Shown here: one piece after another, positions 38,081 to 46,318 of the stretch
Layout of the letters: every line of letters starts with the position of its first letter
How positions within the stretch are numbered: position 1 is the stretch's first letter
Origin: Dysgonomonas gadei ATCC BAA-286
GTDB lineage: Bacteria; Bacteroidota; Bacteroidia; Bacteroidales; Dysgonomonadaceae
Assembly: GCF_000213555.1 (NCBI RefSeq)
Contig: NZ_GL891979.1
Span: forward strand, 414,885 to 478,884
Length of the DNA stretch: 64,000 nt
Direction: 5' to 3'
Notes under the pieces: model-generated
Told to the model about the DNA's origin: nothing
Seen by the model: the letters and a program-made list of their open reading frames with translations, nothing else
Databases searched by the model: none
Translations under genes and position numbers: made by a program

Positions 38081-38842
38081 ATGAGAAATACTATATTATA
38101 TATTGCTTTGTCTCTATTGATGATCTTGGGAATGGCATCGTGTGCTGATGACAATTATCCCGAGCCTAAAGAGACATTCAGAGGTAAGTTTGTTGAAAAA
38201 GGAACAAATAAGCCTTTCCAAACAGCTATTGGAAATACAGGTGTACGCATCCGTATGATGGAGTATAGCTGGAGTGATACGCCTCAACCATACGATTTTA
38301 ATTGTAAGATGGATGGTACATTCAATAATACTAAGGTATTCAAAGGTGAATATGGGGTTATACCTTCAGGAGCTTTCGTTCCGTTAACTGAAGAAAAGAT
38401 GACCATCAGCGGTACGGTGGAAAAAACGTATGAGGTAGAACCTATCCTCAAGATAGAATGGGATGGCGAACCGGTTGTAAATGCAGACAGAACCGTAACA
38501 GTTAAGGTAAAGGTTGCATATGGATCTGATAATACGACATATCAGAAACCTTTGGTCGAAGGTTGGTTATTTATAAGTGAAACCGATTATGTAGGTGATT
38601 TTAGCTATAGCCCTAATTATTCGGTTAAATGCGATCCCGCCAAAATGGGGGTGGGAGCATCTGAGATTTTAGGACCTAACGGAACTACTTTTACAATAAA
38701 TACTTCATCGGCATCAAAGTCTTTCCCTGACTATGCCCGAAAGTATTTCATCAGGTTTGGAGTACGCACCTCTGTTACCTTTGATGCAACAAACCGTTAT
38801 AATTATACCGAGGTAAAAGAAGTATCTATTCCAGCTAGTTAA
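38081..38842 (+). CDS. DUF3823 surface lipoprotein
   Basis: This 253-residue lipoprotein has its lipobox Cys at 21 (MASC) followed by ADDNYPEPKETFRGKFVE, a typical DUF3823 opening with a beta-sandwich resembling a carboxypeptidase-regulatory fold. DUF3823 proteins are often encoded directly after SusCD and are thought to be accessory surface glycan-binding proteins. It starts 19 bases after SusD and is the last gene of the GH38-GH92-SusCD operon, ending just before a bidirectional terminator. Confidence 0.85.
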   Translation: MRNTILYIALSLLMILGMASCADDNYPEPKETFRGKFVEKGTNKPFQTAIGNTGVRIRMMEYSWSDTPQPYDFNCKMDGTFNNTKVFKGEYGVIPSGAFVPLTEEKMTISGTVEKTYEVEPILKIEWDGEPVVNADRTVTVKVKVAYGSDNTTYQKPLVEGWLFISETDYVGDFSYSPNYSVKCDPAKMGVGASEILGPNGTTFTINTSSASKSFPDYARKYFIRFGVRTSVTFDATNRYNYTEVKEVSIPAS

Positions 38843-38861
38843 AACAGCAAATGAGGGTATA

Positions 38862-38899
38862 AAAAAGAAACGGCAAGGTCAATCTTGCGTTTTCTTTTT
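38862..38899. terminator. Bidirectional terminator between DUF3823 and sulfatase
   Basis: A 16-base imperfect stem (38862-38877 with 38884-38899) has A-rich and T-rich outer arms, so each strand sees a T-run. The two adjacent genes converge on it. Confidence 0.75.
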
Positions 38900-38914
38900 A
38901 TATTACCTCTGATA

Positions 38915-40486
38915 CTATTCTGTAACTTTCAATTCTTTTCTTTTCTCTTCGAGAAGTATATGAAGCCGTTCTTTAACTTTTACATATTTTTCATCATTAT
39001 ATATGTTGTTGATTTCAGTCGGATCTTTTTTCAGGTCGTATAATTCCCAACTATCAATATCCTTGTCGTTGATTTCCCCTTTGCCGTACCAATGTATAAG
39101 TTTATACCTTTTATCCCGTATTCCGTAATGCTTGCGTGCCATTCCCACAGCGGGATAATCATAGAATTGATAATAGAGATTATCTCTCCAGTTATCAGAA
39201 GTTCCGGTCAATAATGGTATCAGTGATTCTCCGGCCATATCACCGGGTTTATTAACTCCGGCGGCATCCAGAAGGGTTGGCGCATAATCTATATTTTGAA
39301 CAAGTTCCGTACATTTTGCCCCTTTTTTTGCTCCCGGTAAAGCGATGATAAGCGGTGTCCTAAAAGCTTCCTCATACATGAAGCGCTTATCATAGAGTCC
39401 ATGTTCTCCCAGATAGAAGCCCTGATCGGAAGTATATACAATAATCGTGTTTTCCATAAGGTTGTTATTTTCCAGATAGTCGAGTAACCTGCCAACCTGA
39501 ACATCCACACTTTTTATGGTGCGGCAATAGTCTTTGATATATCGTTGGTATTTCCATTGGGTGAGTTTCTTTCCTTCCGGCCTGTTGGCAAGGAAGTCCT
39601 TATTTTTTTTATCATACGATTCATTCCATACTCTGAGTTGTTCAGGTGTTAATGTACTTATAGCCATATCAAAGCTCGCTTTAATATAATCCAGAGTCGG
39701 TTCGTTTTGCAGTTGGGATACTTTCAGATCGAAGGCATATCCAAGATGGTTGGCTACAGATAGTTCGTGTGTTTTCATCTGTTCGCCTCTTGTACTATAA
39801 TCATCGAATAAAGTTGCCGGTTCGGGGAATTCAACGTCTTCATACAAATCGAGGTATTGAAGGTCGGGCATCCAGTTTCGATGAGGAGCTTTGTGATGGA
39901 CCAATACACAGAACGGTTTGTCTTTGTCGCGGAATATAAGCCAGTTCAAGGCATGATCAGTTACAAGATCGGTTGCATAACCCTCTTCCTGTATATATTT
40001 TCCGTCCGATTCCGAAGTCCTGAACCTTGGATTGTAATATTCGCCCTGATCATCAAATATCTTATATGTATCAAATCCTTTGGGTTGAGCGCTCAGGTGC
40101 CATTTACCGAACAATGCTGTCTGATAGCCTGCATCCTGTAGATATTCTACAAAGAATTTTTTGTCAGGCTTTAATCCGTAACCAAGATGAGTTTGCCCAT
40201 GTTGGTGGCTATACATTCCTGTCAGCAGTGTTGCTCTGCTGGGGGTAGAAATAGAATTTTCTACAAATGCATTACTAAAGAGCATTCCGTTTTGCGCTAT
40301 CCGGTCCAGATTGGGGGTAGGAGCAAGTTTCGAAATAGGATGGCCATATGCGCTTAATGCCTGAAAGGCATGATCATCGGTCATGATGAACAAGATATTC
40401 ATCGGTTTTTTAATGTCTTGGGCTATGATTCCATTACTGATGCATGCGGAGATGCCAAGGAAAGCGTATAAAGGTGAATTTTTCAT
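38915..40486 (-). CDS. Family S1 sulfatase, Ser-type
   Basis: This is a 523-residue exported sulfatase (signal peptide about 1-22). The metal-binding pair is D37-D38 in IMTDDH. The sulfatase signature is STPSRATLLTG, so the residue converted to formylglycine is S80 rather than Cys. In anaerobes this needs an anSME radical-SAM maturase, which is not encoded in the window. KWHL, an internal HHKAPH and a C-terminal DUF4976-like region complete the family pattern. It may remove sulfate from GlcNAc or mannose on N-glycans, as mannosidases surround it, but the subfamily cannot be set by eye. Its promoter carries a GntR-type operator, tying it to the mannose regulon. Confidence 0.9.
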   Translation of the reverse strand: MKNSPLYAFLGISACISNGIIAQDIKKPMNILFIMTDDHAFQALSAYGHPISKLAPTPNLDRIAQNGMLFSNAFVENSISTPSRATLLTGMYSHQHGQTHLGYGLKPDKKFFVEYLQDAGYQTALFGKWHLSAQPKGFDTYKIFDDQGEYYNPRFRTSESDGKYIQEEGYATDLVTDHALNWLIFRDKDKPFCVLVHHKAPHRNWMPDLQYLDLYEDVEFPEPATLFDDYSTRGEQMKTHELSVANHLGYAFDLKVSQLQNEPTLDYIKASFDMAISTLTPEQLRVWNESYDKKNKDFLANRPEGKKLTQWKYQRYIKDYCRTIKSVDVQVGRLLDYLENNNLMENTIIVYTSDQGFYLGEHGLYDKRFMYEEAFRTPLIIALPGAKKGAKCTELVQNIDYAPTLLDAAGVNKPGDMAGESLIPLLTGTSDNWRDNLYYQFYDYPAVGMARKHYGIRDKRYKLIHWYGKGEINDKDIDSWELYDLKKDPTEINNIYNDEKYVKVKERLHILLEEKRKELKVTE

Positions 40487-40517
40487 GATATATTAAATAA
40501 AATCGGAGTATATCCTA

Positions 40518-40531
40518 TATGTATATACATA
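40518..40531. promoter_or_regulatory. GntR-type operator at the sulfatase promoter
   Basis: TATGTATATACATA is a perfect TATGT-N4-ACATA repeat within a 16-base palindrome (40517-40532). A minus-strand -7 box TATATTTG lies immediately upstream at 40534-40541, so a bound repressor would block the start of the sulfatase transcript. Confidence 0.7.
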
Positions 40532-40589
40532 TGCAAATATATTAAATAAATATCTAATAGATGAAGAAAAATAAAAGAAACTATATAGA

Positions 40590-40615
40590 AAAAGCCTTCT
40601 GAGGAGAAGGCTTTT
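40590..40615. terminator. Terminator after the GntR gene
   Basis: AAAAGCCTTCT at 40590-40600 pairs perfectly with 40605-40615 across a four-base loop. Its T-run on the minus strand fits the end of the GntR transcript and isolates the sulfatase promoter. Confidence 0.75.
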
Positions 40616-40635
40616 ATTTTGTATTGAAAAGGCTT

Positions 40636-41364
40636 TTATCTTTGAGCTTCCAGTGTATATGTGAAGCTGTCGGCCCTGTAATAGCCAATGTTGTATTCTA
40701 TTGGCACATCGTTAATGTCATAGACAAAGCGTTTTCGGATTAGTATAGGGTCGTTGGGAGATATTTCCAGTTTATCGGCTATAAAATCTCCGGCTAGTCT
40801 GGCGCATATTTCTTCTTTCGATGTTTTAACCACTATATCATAATTATGTTCTAACAATTCATACAAAGGTATATTAAAGTTTTCTTCTCCCGTAAGAGGT
40901 ATACTGGGATTAAAATAAGATATGAAATATACAAAGGGGTATTCTTCGCTTCCGCGAACCCGTTCAAGTTTCAGGCAACGTGTATCCACTTCTACATTAA
41001 AGAAATCAGCTACCTCCTTATATACTTTTTGTGTTCCGATAAAAAGCTCAAAGTTCTTAATCTTTATCCCCAGCATTTTCATCTCCTGCGAGAAGCTCAG
41101 CCAATTTTTTACGCCACCCACAAAGCCTTTACGGGCGACTTTGGTTCCATATCCTTTTCTGCGTACAAGAAGTCCTTCGAATACAAGTTTGTTAATCGCT
41201 TGTCTTAATGTATTCCGGGATATATTAAATTGTTTGGACAATTCAATCTCTTTGGGCAACAGCTTCCCGTTTTTATATTCTTCTTCGTCTATCAACCTCC
41301 GAAGAAATTCCTCTGCTTGTAGATGAAGAGGTTTTGAGCTTTCACGATTAACTTCTATTTTCAT
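40636..41364 (-). CDS. GntR/HutC-family transcriptional regulator with UTRA domain
   Basis: This 242-residue regulator has a winged helix-turn-helix at about 14-77 (LPKEIELSKQFNISRNTLRQ) and a UTRA effector domain at about 95-238, the HutC subfamily that binds small sugars or sugar phosphates. HutC-type regulators usually recognise AT-rich palindromes. One such site, TATGT-ATGA-ACATA at 41462-41475, lies in the divergent region between this gene and the isomerase gene, with matching sites at the sulfatase and GH92/GH38 promoters. The simplest reading is a repressor relieved by a mannose-derived effector such as mannose-6-phosphate; effector and sign are inferred. Confidence 0.92.
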   Translation of the reverse strand: MKIEVNRESSKPLHLQAEEFLRRLIDEEEYKNGKLLPKEIELSKQFNISRNTLRQAINKLVFEGLLVRRKGYGTKVARKGFVGGVKNWLSFSQEMKMLGIKIKNFELFIGTQKVYKEVADFFNVEVDTRCLKLERVRGSEEYPFVYFISYFNPSIPLTGEENFNIPLYELLEHNYDIVVKTSKEEICARLAGDFIADKLEISPNDPILIRKRFVYDINDVPIEYNIGYYRADSFTYTLEAQR

Positions 41365-41419
41365 AGCTTATTGTTTATATGAATTGTTCAACTGTTTTAC
41401 AAAATAACGTAAAAAAATA

Positions 41420-41449
41420 TTGGTAAACAAAAAAAGATACATATATTTG
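41420..41449 (+). promoter_or_regulatory. Promoter of the isomerase-MFS-ROK operon
   Basis: A -33 element TTGG at 41420-41423 and a -7 box TATATTTG at 41442-41449 are 19 bases apart between TTG and the -7 box, matching the Bacteroidetes consensus. The start codon lies at 41513. Confidence 0.75.
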
Positions 41450-41461
41450 CACAATGATATA

Positions 41462-41475
41462 TATGTATGAACATA
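41462..41475. promoter_or_regulatory. GntR-type operator at the isomerase promoter
   Basis: TATGTATGAACATA is a perfect inverted repeat (TATGT-ATGA-ACATA). It begins 12 bases after the -7 box ends and so overlaps or follows the expected transcription start. Its last 13 bases are the exact reverse complement of the 13-base core at the GH92/GH38 sites. Confidence 0.75.
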
Positions 41476-41512
41476 TGTTGTTTTTTGAATAATGTTTAAT
41501 AAATGATATACT

Positions 41513-43243
41513 ATGAGGAAGTCCAATTATGACAGATATCCCGCAACGAAGATCAAAGGTGCTATAATAGAGGGATGGAGCGATATTTTACAGTCATTAA
41601 AAGGTACGTTGAGTACATGTTCTGTTATTGGTATAGATATGTATGTAGGTGTTCATGAAGATGAAGTAATATCACATATTAATAATATAGAACCTGACCT
41701 GATATTTAAGACAAGGGATTTGTTTAAACCGGAAAATGAAATTCGGAAAATGACAGAGCGGTTTATGACAGATGATGTCTTGTTCGGTTATGTGACTAAC
41801 CTGTCGATGATAGACTATTTCGATACGGAGAAATTAGCAGAAGCTCGAAATCAGATTAAAAACAGCAAAAGTACTGCCATTGTCATCGGTAGCGGGGCAT
41901 CACTTGTTGTACCCGATTCAGCCTGTATTGTATATATTGATATGGCGCGATGGGAGATTCAGCAGCGATTCCGTTCACGCAGTATCATGGCTCTGGGGCT
42001 GGACGACAGAAATGAAGCCATTTCTTTACAGCACAAGCGAGGATACTTTAACGATTGGAAAATATGTGATGCACATAAGAACACCTTATATGACAAGGTT
42101 TCGTATTGGATGGACACTCATGTGAAGGAACAACCAAAAATGATAGACAAGGAAACTTTCTTCAGTGGTATTGAAACAACGATAAAGAAGCCTTTCCGGG
42201 TAGTTCCGTTTTTTGATCCGGCGCCATGGGGCGGCCAGTGGATGAGAGAGACATTCGATTTGGATAAAGAGAATGTGAATTATGGGTGGTGTTTTGATTG
42301 CGTCCCTGAAGAAAATAGTCTATTCTTGAATGTCAATGGAGCCCTCTTTGAAATGCCTGCAGTAAATCTGGTGTTACTGAAAAGCCGTGAGTTATTGGGA
42401 GAGCCTGTTGAATCCCGCTTTGGAAAGGAATTCCCTATTCGTTTCGATTTTCTGGATACTGTACAAGGGGGAAGCCTAAGTCTTCAGGTACATCCGACAA
42501 CACAGTTTGTACACGAATCTTTTGGTATACATTATACACAGGACGAGAGTTACTATATGGTTGATGCCAAAGAGGATGCTGTTGTATATCTTGGATTGAA
42601 AACAGGTATAAACAAAGACGAAATGATTAGTGATCTGGAAAAGGCAGAAAGAGGTGAAATCGTATTCGACGCAGACAAGTACGCAAATAAGATTCCTGCC
42701 AAGAAACACGACCACTTCCTGATACCGGCTGGAACCGTACATTGTTCCGGACCACAGGGGGTTGTACTCGAAATCAGTTCTACACCCAACCTGTTTACAT
42801 TTAAACTTTGGGATTGGGAGCGATTGGGCCTTGATGGAAAACCTCGCCCTATAAATGTAGAAAGAGGTAAAAAAGTAATTGACTGGACAAGGGATACGGA
42901 ATACACACATAAGAATCTGGTGAACGTATGTTCTACTGTATCTGAAGGCGATGGATGGCTGGAAGAAAAAACCGGATTGCACCCGAACGAATTTATTGAG
43001 ACGAGAAGATTCCGTTTTTCGAAAAAGACATCTCATAAAACCAGCAATAGTGTAAATGTATTGAACCTGGTAGAAGGTGAGGAAGTTATAATAGAAGACC
43101 CTAAGGGACTGTTTGAACCTTTTGTTGTACATTATGCAGAGACATTTATAATACCGGCGGCTTTGGAAGAATATACAATTACCCCGACAGGAAAATCCGT
43201 GGGTCAGGAGTGTATTGTAATAAAAGCGTATGTACGGTTTTAA
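41513..43243 (+). CDS. manA: Class I mannose-6-phosphate isomerase-like protein with extra N-terminal domain
   Basis: A 576-residue cytosolic protein in two parts. From about residue 220 onward it is a type I phosphomannose isomerase cupin with the zinc ligands visible: Q325 and H327 in LQVHP, E345 in QDESYY, and H410 in GTVHCSG. This part interconverts mannose-6-phosphate and fructose-6-phosphate. The first 205 residues are additional. They resemble the C-terminal part of uridine-kinase/phosphoribulokinase-like folds (DYFDTEKLAEARNQIKNSKS, then VIGSGASLV, then YIDMARWEIQQRFRSR). There is no Walker A lysine motif, so kinase activity is unlikely. It heads an operon with the MFS and ROK genes under the GntR operator. 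The N-terminal domain might be regulatory. Confidence 0.85.
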   Translation: MRKSNYDRYPATKIKGAIIEGWSDILQSLKGTLSTCSVIGIDMYVGVHEDEVISHINNIEPDLIFKTRDLFKPENEIRKMTERFMTDDVLFGYVTNLSMIDYFDTEKLAEARNQIKNSKSTAIVIGSGASLVVPDSACIVYIDMARWEIQQRFRSRSIMALGLDDRNEAISLQHKRGYFNDWKICDAHKNTLYDKVSYWMDTHVKEQPKMIDKETFFSGIETTIKKPFRVVPFFDPAPWGGQWMRETFDLDKENVNYGWCFDCVPEENSLFLNVNGALFEMPAVNLVLLKSRELLGEPVESRFGKEFPIRFDFLDTVQGGSLSLQVHPTTQFVHESFGIHYTQDESYYMVDAKEDAVVYLGLKTGINKDEMISDLEKAERGEIVFDADKYANKIPAKKHDHFLIPAGTVHCSGPQGVVLEISSTPNLFTFKLWDWERLGLDGKPRPINVERGKKVIDWTRDTEYTHKNLVNVCSTVSEGDGWLEEKTGLHPNEFIETRRFRFSKKTSHKTSNSVNVLNLVEGEEVIIEDPKGLFEPFVVHYAETFIIPAALEEYTITPTGKSVGQECIVIKAYVRF

Positions 43244-43261
43244 TAATATCGAACCAATGTT

Positions 43262-44422
43262 ATGACTGAAAATAAATCAAATAGCATCAAAATACTTATA
43301 CCTATCCTATTCAGTTTCTTTGTAATGGGAATGGTGGATATAGTAGGCCTTTCTACGAATTATCTGAAAAAGGACTTTTCTCTCGATGAACTGACTTCCA
43401 GTATTATACCGATGATGGTATTTTTCTGGTTTGCGATATTTTCTATACCTACCGGATTATTGATGAACCGCATAGGACGGAAGAAAACCGTATTACTGGC
43501 TATCCTAATCGAATGTATTTCATTGATATTACCTTTTTTCTTCTACGATTTCTATGTGGTGATTTTCTCATTTGCCCTGTTAGGCATTGGAAATACTATA
43601 TTGCAGGTTTCCCTTAATCCTTTGGTCGCAAGCATAGTACATGATAGTAAACTCGCCGGTACTCTGACTTTCGGGCAGTTCATCAAGGCTGTATCTTCTT
43701 TCGTAGGACCTATTATAGCCAGCATGGCTGTGAAGACCTACGGGGATTGGAAACTTATTCTGCTTGTGTTTGCTATTACATCTCTTATATCATTTGTCTG
43801 GTTATATTTGGTGCCCATCAAGAGGGAAGAAAACGTGGATACTAAGCAAGCTTCTTTTGGCAATACATTAGGATTACTGAAAGATAGCCTTATATTACAG
43901 ATGTTTCTTGGTATTTTATTAATAGTGGGTATCGACGTCTGCATGAATGTAAATACACCCCAATTATTGGAGCAAAGATTAGGCTTTACTACTGACGATG
44001 CGACATTAGGTTCCAGCCTTTATTTCGGGGCAAGAACGTTTGGTGCTTTTTTAGGATCGATTCTTCTTCTGAAGATTAATCCATCGAAGTTTATGAAAAT
44101 CAATATGCTGATTGCGGTTCCTGCTTTTCTTATGCTAATGTTTTTATCAGATAAATGGTTATTGTTTGCTGCCGTATTTATAATCGGTCTGACATGTGCT
44201 AATGTGTTTTCTATTATATTTTCTGTTGCTATGCAATACCGTCCGCAAAAAGCTAATGAAATATCATCATTGATGATAATGGGGGTTGCCGGAGGTGCTA
44301 TAGTAACACCATTGGTAGGTATTGTGGCGAAACATTTCGGCCTCGGCATCAGTTTCGGCGTTTTATTGCTAAGTGCAGCTTATATCTATATATTATCACT
44401 TAAATTTGAGAAAAAATCATAG
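43262..44422 (+). CDS. MFS sugar transporter
   Basis: A 386-residue inner-membrane transporter with about 12 hydrophobic helices. The MFS loop 2-3 signature is present as LLMNRIGRKKTVLL (about 75-88), and the protein has the compact FucP/GlcP-like length. It has no signal peptide. It lies between the isomerase gene (18 bases away) and the ROK kinase gene (2 bases away), so it most likely imports mannose released in the periplasm. Substrate identity is from context only. Confidence 0.88.
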   Translation: MTENKSNSIKILIPILFSFFVMGMVDIVGLSTNYLKKDFSLDELTSSIIPMMVFFWFAIFSIPTGLLMNRIGRKKTVLLAILIECISLILPFFFYDFYVVIFSFALLGIGNTILQVSLNPLVASIVHDSKLAGTLTFGQFIKAVSSFVGPIIASMAVKTYGDWKLILLVFAITSLISFVWLYLVPIKREENVDTKQASFGNTLGLLKDSLILQMFLGILLIVGIDVCMNVNTPQLLEQRLGFTTDDATLGSSLYFGARTFGAFLGSILLLKINPSKFMKINMLIAVPAFLMLMFLSDKWLLFAAVFIIGLTCANVFSIIFSVAMQYRPQKANEISSLMIMGVAGGAIVTPLVGIVAKHFGLGISFGVLLLSAAYIYILSLKFEKKS

Positions 44423-44424
44423 TT

Positions 44425-45522
44425 ATGTATATTAACGATCAACGGATAGTATTGACACTCGATGCAGGAGGAACAAACTTTGTATTCTCAGCTGTTCAGG
44501 CATATAAAGAAGTTGGTGAGCATCTGGTTTTGCCTGCTGTTTCTGACGATTTGGATAAATGTTTGGAAGTGCTGGTGCATGGCTTTGAAACTATAAAGGC
44601 TGGACTGGAAGCCGAACCTGTGGCTATAAGTTTTGCATTTCCGGGGCCTGCCGACTATAAGAATGGAATAATAGGAGACTTACCCAACTTTAACGCTTTT
44701 CGCAATGGGGTCGCGTTAGGTCCGTATCTTCACAATAAATTTAAAATCCCGGTATATATCAACAACGATGGAAATTTGTTTGCGTATGGTGAAGCCTTGC
44801 ACGGAGCATTACCGATGGTTAACTACTGGCTGGGGAATGCCGGGAATCCGAAACGTTATTCAAACTTATTAGGTGTAACATTAGGAACAGGTTTTGGCGC
44901 GGGAGTAGTTATAAATAAAGCGCTCCTTACCGGAGATAACGGGTGTGGCGGCGATGTCTGGATAATGAAAAACAAAAAATACCCGGAATATATCGTTGAA
45001 GAAAGTGTAAGTATACGCGCCGTCAAAAGGGTTTATCAGGAATTATCGGGGCAGGATAGTACGGGTCTTACACCTAAAGATATATATGACATAGCAGAAG
45101 GGAATATCTCCGGCGATCGCGAAGTGGCTATCAGAAGTTTCGAGGAGATGGGTGAAATGATAGGTGATGTGATGACATATGCACTCACTATTGTAGACGG
45201 TATCCTTGTTATCGGCGGTGGACTTACAGGGGCTTCAAAATATATACTTAATGGTATAATGAAAGAATTGCAGGGAAACGTAAGGATGTTTGGTGGAGCT
45301 TCTTTCTCAAAAACTCAGATGGATATATATAATCTGATGGATGAAGAGGATAGAAGTCGATTTTTACAAAACGAAGACGTACGGATAAAAGTTCCCGGAA
45401 GTAACGAACTGGTTCATTATAATAAATCGAAAAAAACAGGTATAGTTATATCACATATAGGGACCAGTGAAGCGGTTATGTATGGCGCTTATGCGTATGC
45501 GTTGCAACAATTAGATAATTAA
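44425..45522 (+). CDS. ROK-family sugar kinase
   Basis: This 365-residue cytosolic kinase has the ATP-binding phosphate loop DAGGTNF at 13-19, the catalytic base D115 in INNDGN, and the second phosphate motif LGTGFGAG at about 153-160. In many ROK proteins a zinc motif CxCGxxGC stabilises the fold. Here the corresponding area reads TGDNGCGGDVW with a single Cys, so zinc is probably absent. The context predicts mannokinase or hexokinase activity, forming mannose-6-phosphate for the isomerase encoded two genes upstream. No DNA-binding domain is present, so it is not a ROK repressor. It is the last gene of the operon. Confidence 0.88.
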   Translation: MYINDQRIVLTLDAGGTNFVFSAVQAYKEVGEHLVLPAVSDDLDKCLEVLVHGFETIKAGLEAEPVAISFAFPGPADYKNGIIGDLPNFNAFRNGVALGPYLHNKFKIPVYINNDGNLFAYGEALHGALPMVNYWLGNAGNPKRYSNLLGVTLGTGFGAGVVINKALLTGDNGCGGDVWIMKNKKYPEYIVEESVSIRAVKRVYQELSGQDSTGLTPKDIYDIAEGNISGDREVAIRSFEEMGEMIGDVMTYALTIVDGILVIGGGLTGASKYILNGIMKELQGNVRMFGGASFSKTQMDIYNLMDEEDRSRFLQNEDVRIKVPGSNELVHYNKSKKTGIVISHIGTSEAVMYGAYAYALQQLDN

Positions 45523-45572
45523 TATTTAAGTAAAAAGAGATAGGTTTAGGTTTCCGTTTCCGTTTTTTTAAG

Positions 45573-45603
45573 TATACCATGATATGTTTATAGTCATGGT
45601 ATA
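45573..45603. terminator. Terminator after the ROK kinase operon
   Basis: TATACCATGA at 45573-45582 pairs perfectly with 45594-45603 across an 11-base loop. TTTTATTTT follows, so it is a plausible intrinsic terminator. Confidence 0.7.
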
Positions 45604-45817
45604 TTTTATTTTGACAGTATGTGTTAAATTTTTATTAAGATTTACTACGGGTAGCTTATATGCAGTAGCGTCAGGATATATCAACCCGGGTTTCTTATAT
45701 TCAGGTAATATTAGTTTATTTCTTTCATCGGATTAATTATTCATACCTTTGACTCCGTAAAAACAAGTGACGATAAATAATTTTACATCATAAGCAAACT
45801 AACACGGTATAATAAAG

Positions 45818-46186
45818 ATGAATTATGAAGAGGAAGTTGTAGTCTGTGAATCCAGACTATTACAGGCAATGAGAGATTGCAACCTGCAAGTATTAGGCGA
45901 ATTGTTACATGACGATTTATTGTTCAATGGCCCTACTGGTGAAATCGTAACTAAAGCAATGGATTTAGCTGTTTACCAATCAGGAAATATGATTGTAAAC
46001 GAAAATATTCCAAGTGGTCAAAAGATTCGTTTATTTGGTGATACCGCTATTGTGTCGGTGGTGATTAGTCTGAAAGGCGAGTTTATGAAACAGCCGGTAT
46101 CCGGTAAGTTCAGCTATCTTCGTACATGGAAAAAAATAGATAGCCAATGGAAAATGATTGGCGGTGGTTGTACTCCTTCTCTCTAA
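45818..46186 (+). CDS. SnoaL-like / DUF4440 nuclear transport factor 2 family protein
   Basis: This 122-residue protein has no signal peptide. Its fold pattern, an N-terminal helix (EEEVVVCESRLLQAMRDCN), then LHDDLLFNGPTGE, then strands ending in RTWKKIDSQWKMIGGG, matches DUF4440/SnoaL-like proteins of the NTF2 superfamily. Such proteins bind small ligands or catalyse small-molecule reactions; the substrate here is unknown. It lies alone between the ROK terminator and a TonB-dependent receptor gene. Confidence 0.75.
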   Translation: MNYEEEVVVCESRLLQAMRDCNLQVLGELLHDDLLFNGPTGEIVTKAMDLAVYQSGNMIVNENIPSGQKIRLFGDTAIVSVVISLKGEFMKQPVSGKFSYLRTWKKIDSQWKMIGGGCTPSL

Positions 46187-46318
46187 ATTTAACAGATAAT
46201 TCTAAATTGTTCGTCGGGAAATAAAATTAATTCATCGATTTATCGTTGTGTATAGGTGATTGAAGAAGTAATTTTAACCTATGAGTAATTTAGGTACTAA
46301 TATTAAACTAATTAACGT

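Noticed and set aside
39370..39386. A TCATACAT word inside the sulfatase gene resembling the GntR operator
   Set aside because: It lacks the TATGT half and lies within coding sequence.
42476..43132. A 218-codon minus-strand frame within the isomerase gene
   Set aside because: It is antisense to conserved cupin motifs and has no promoter.
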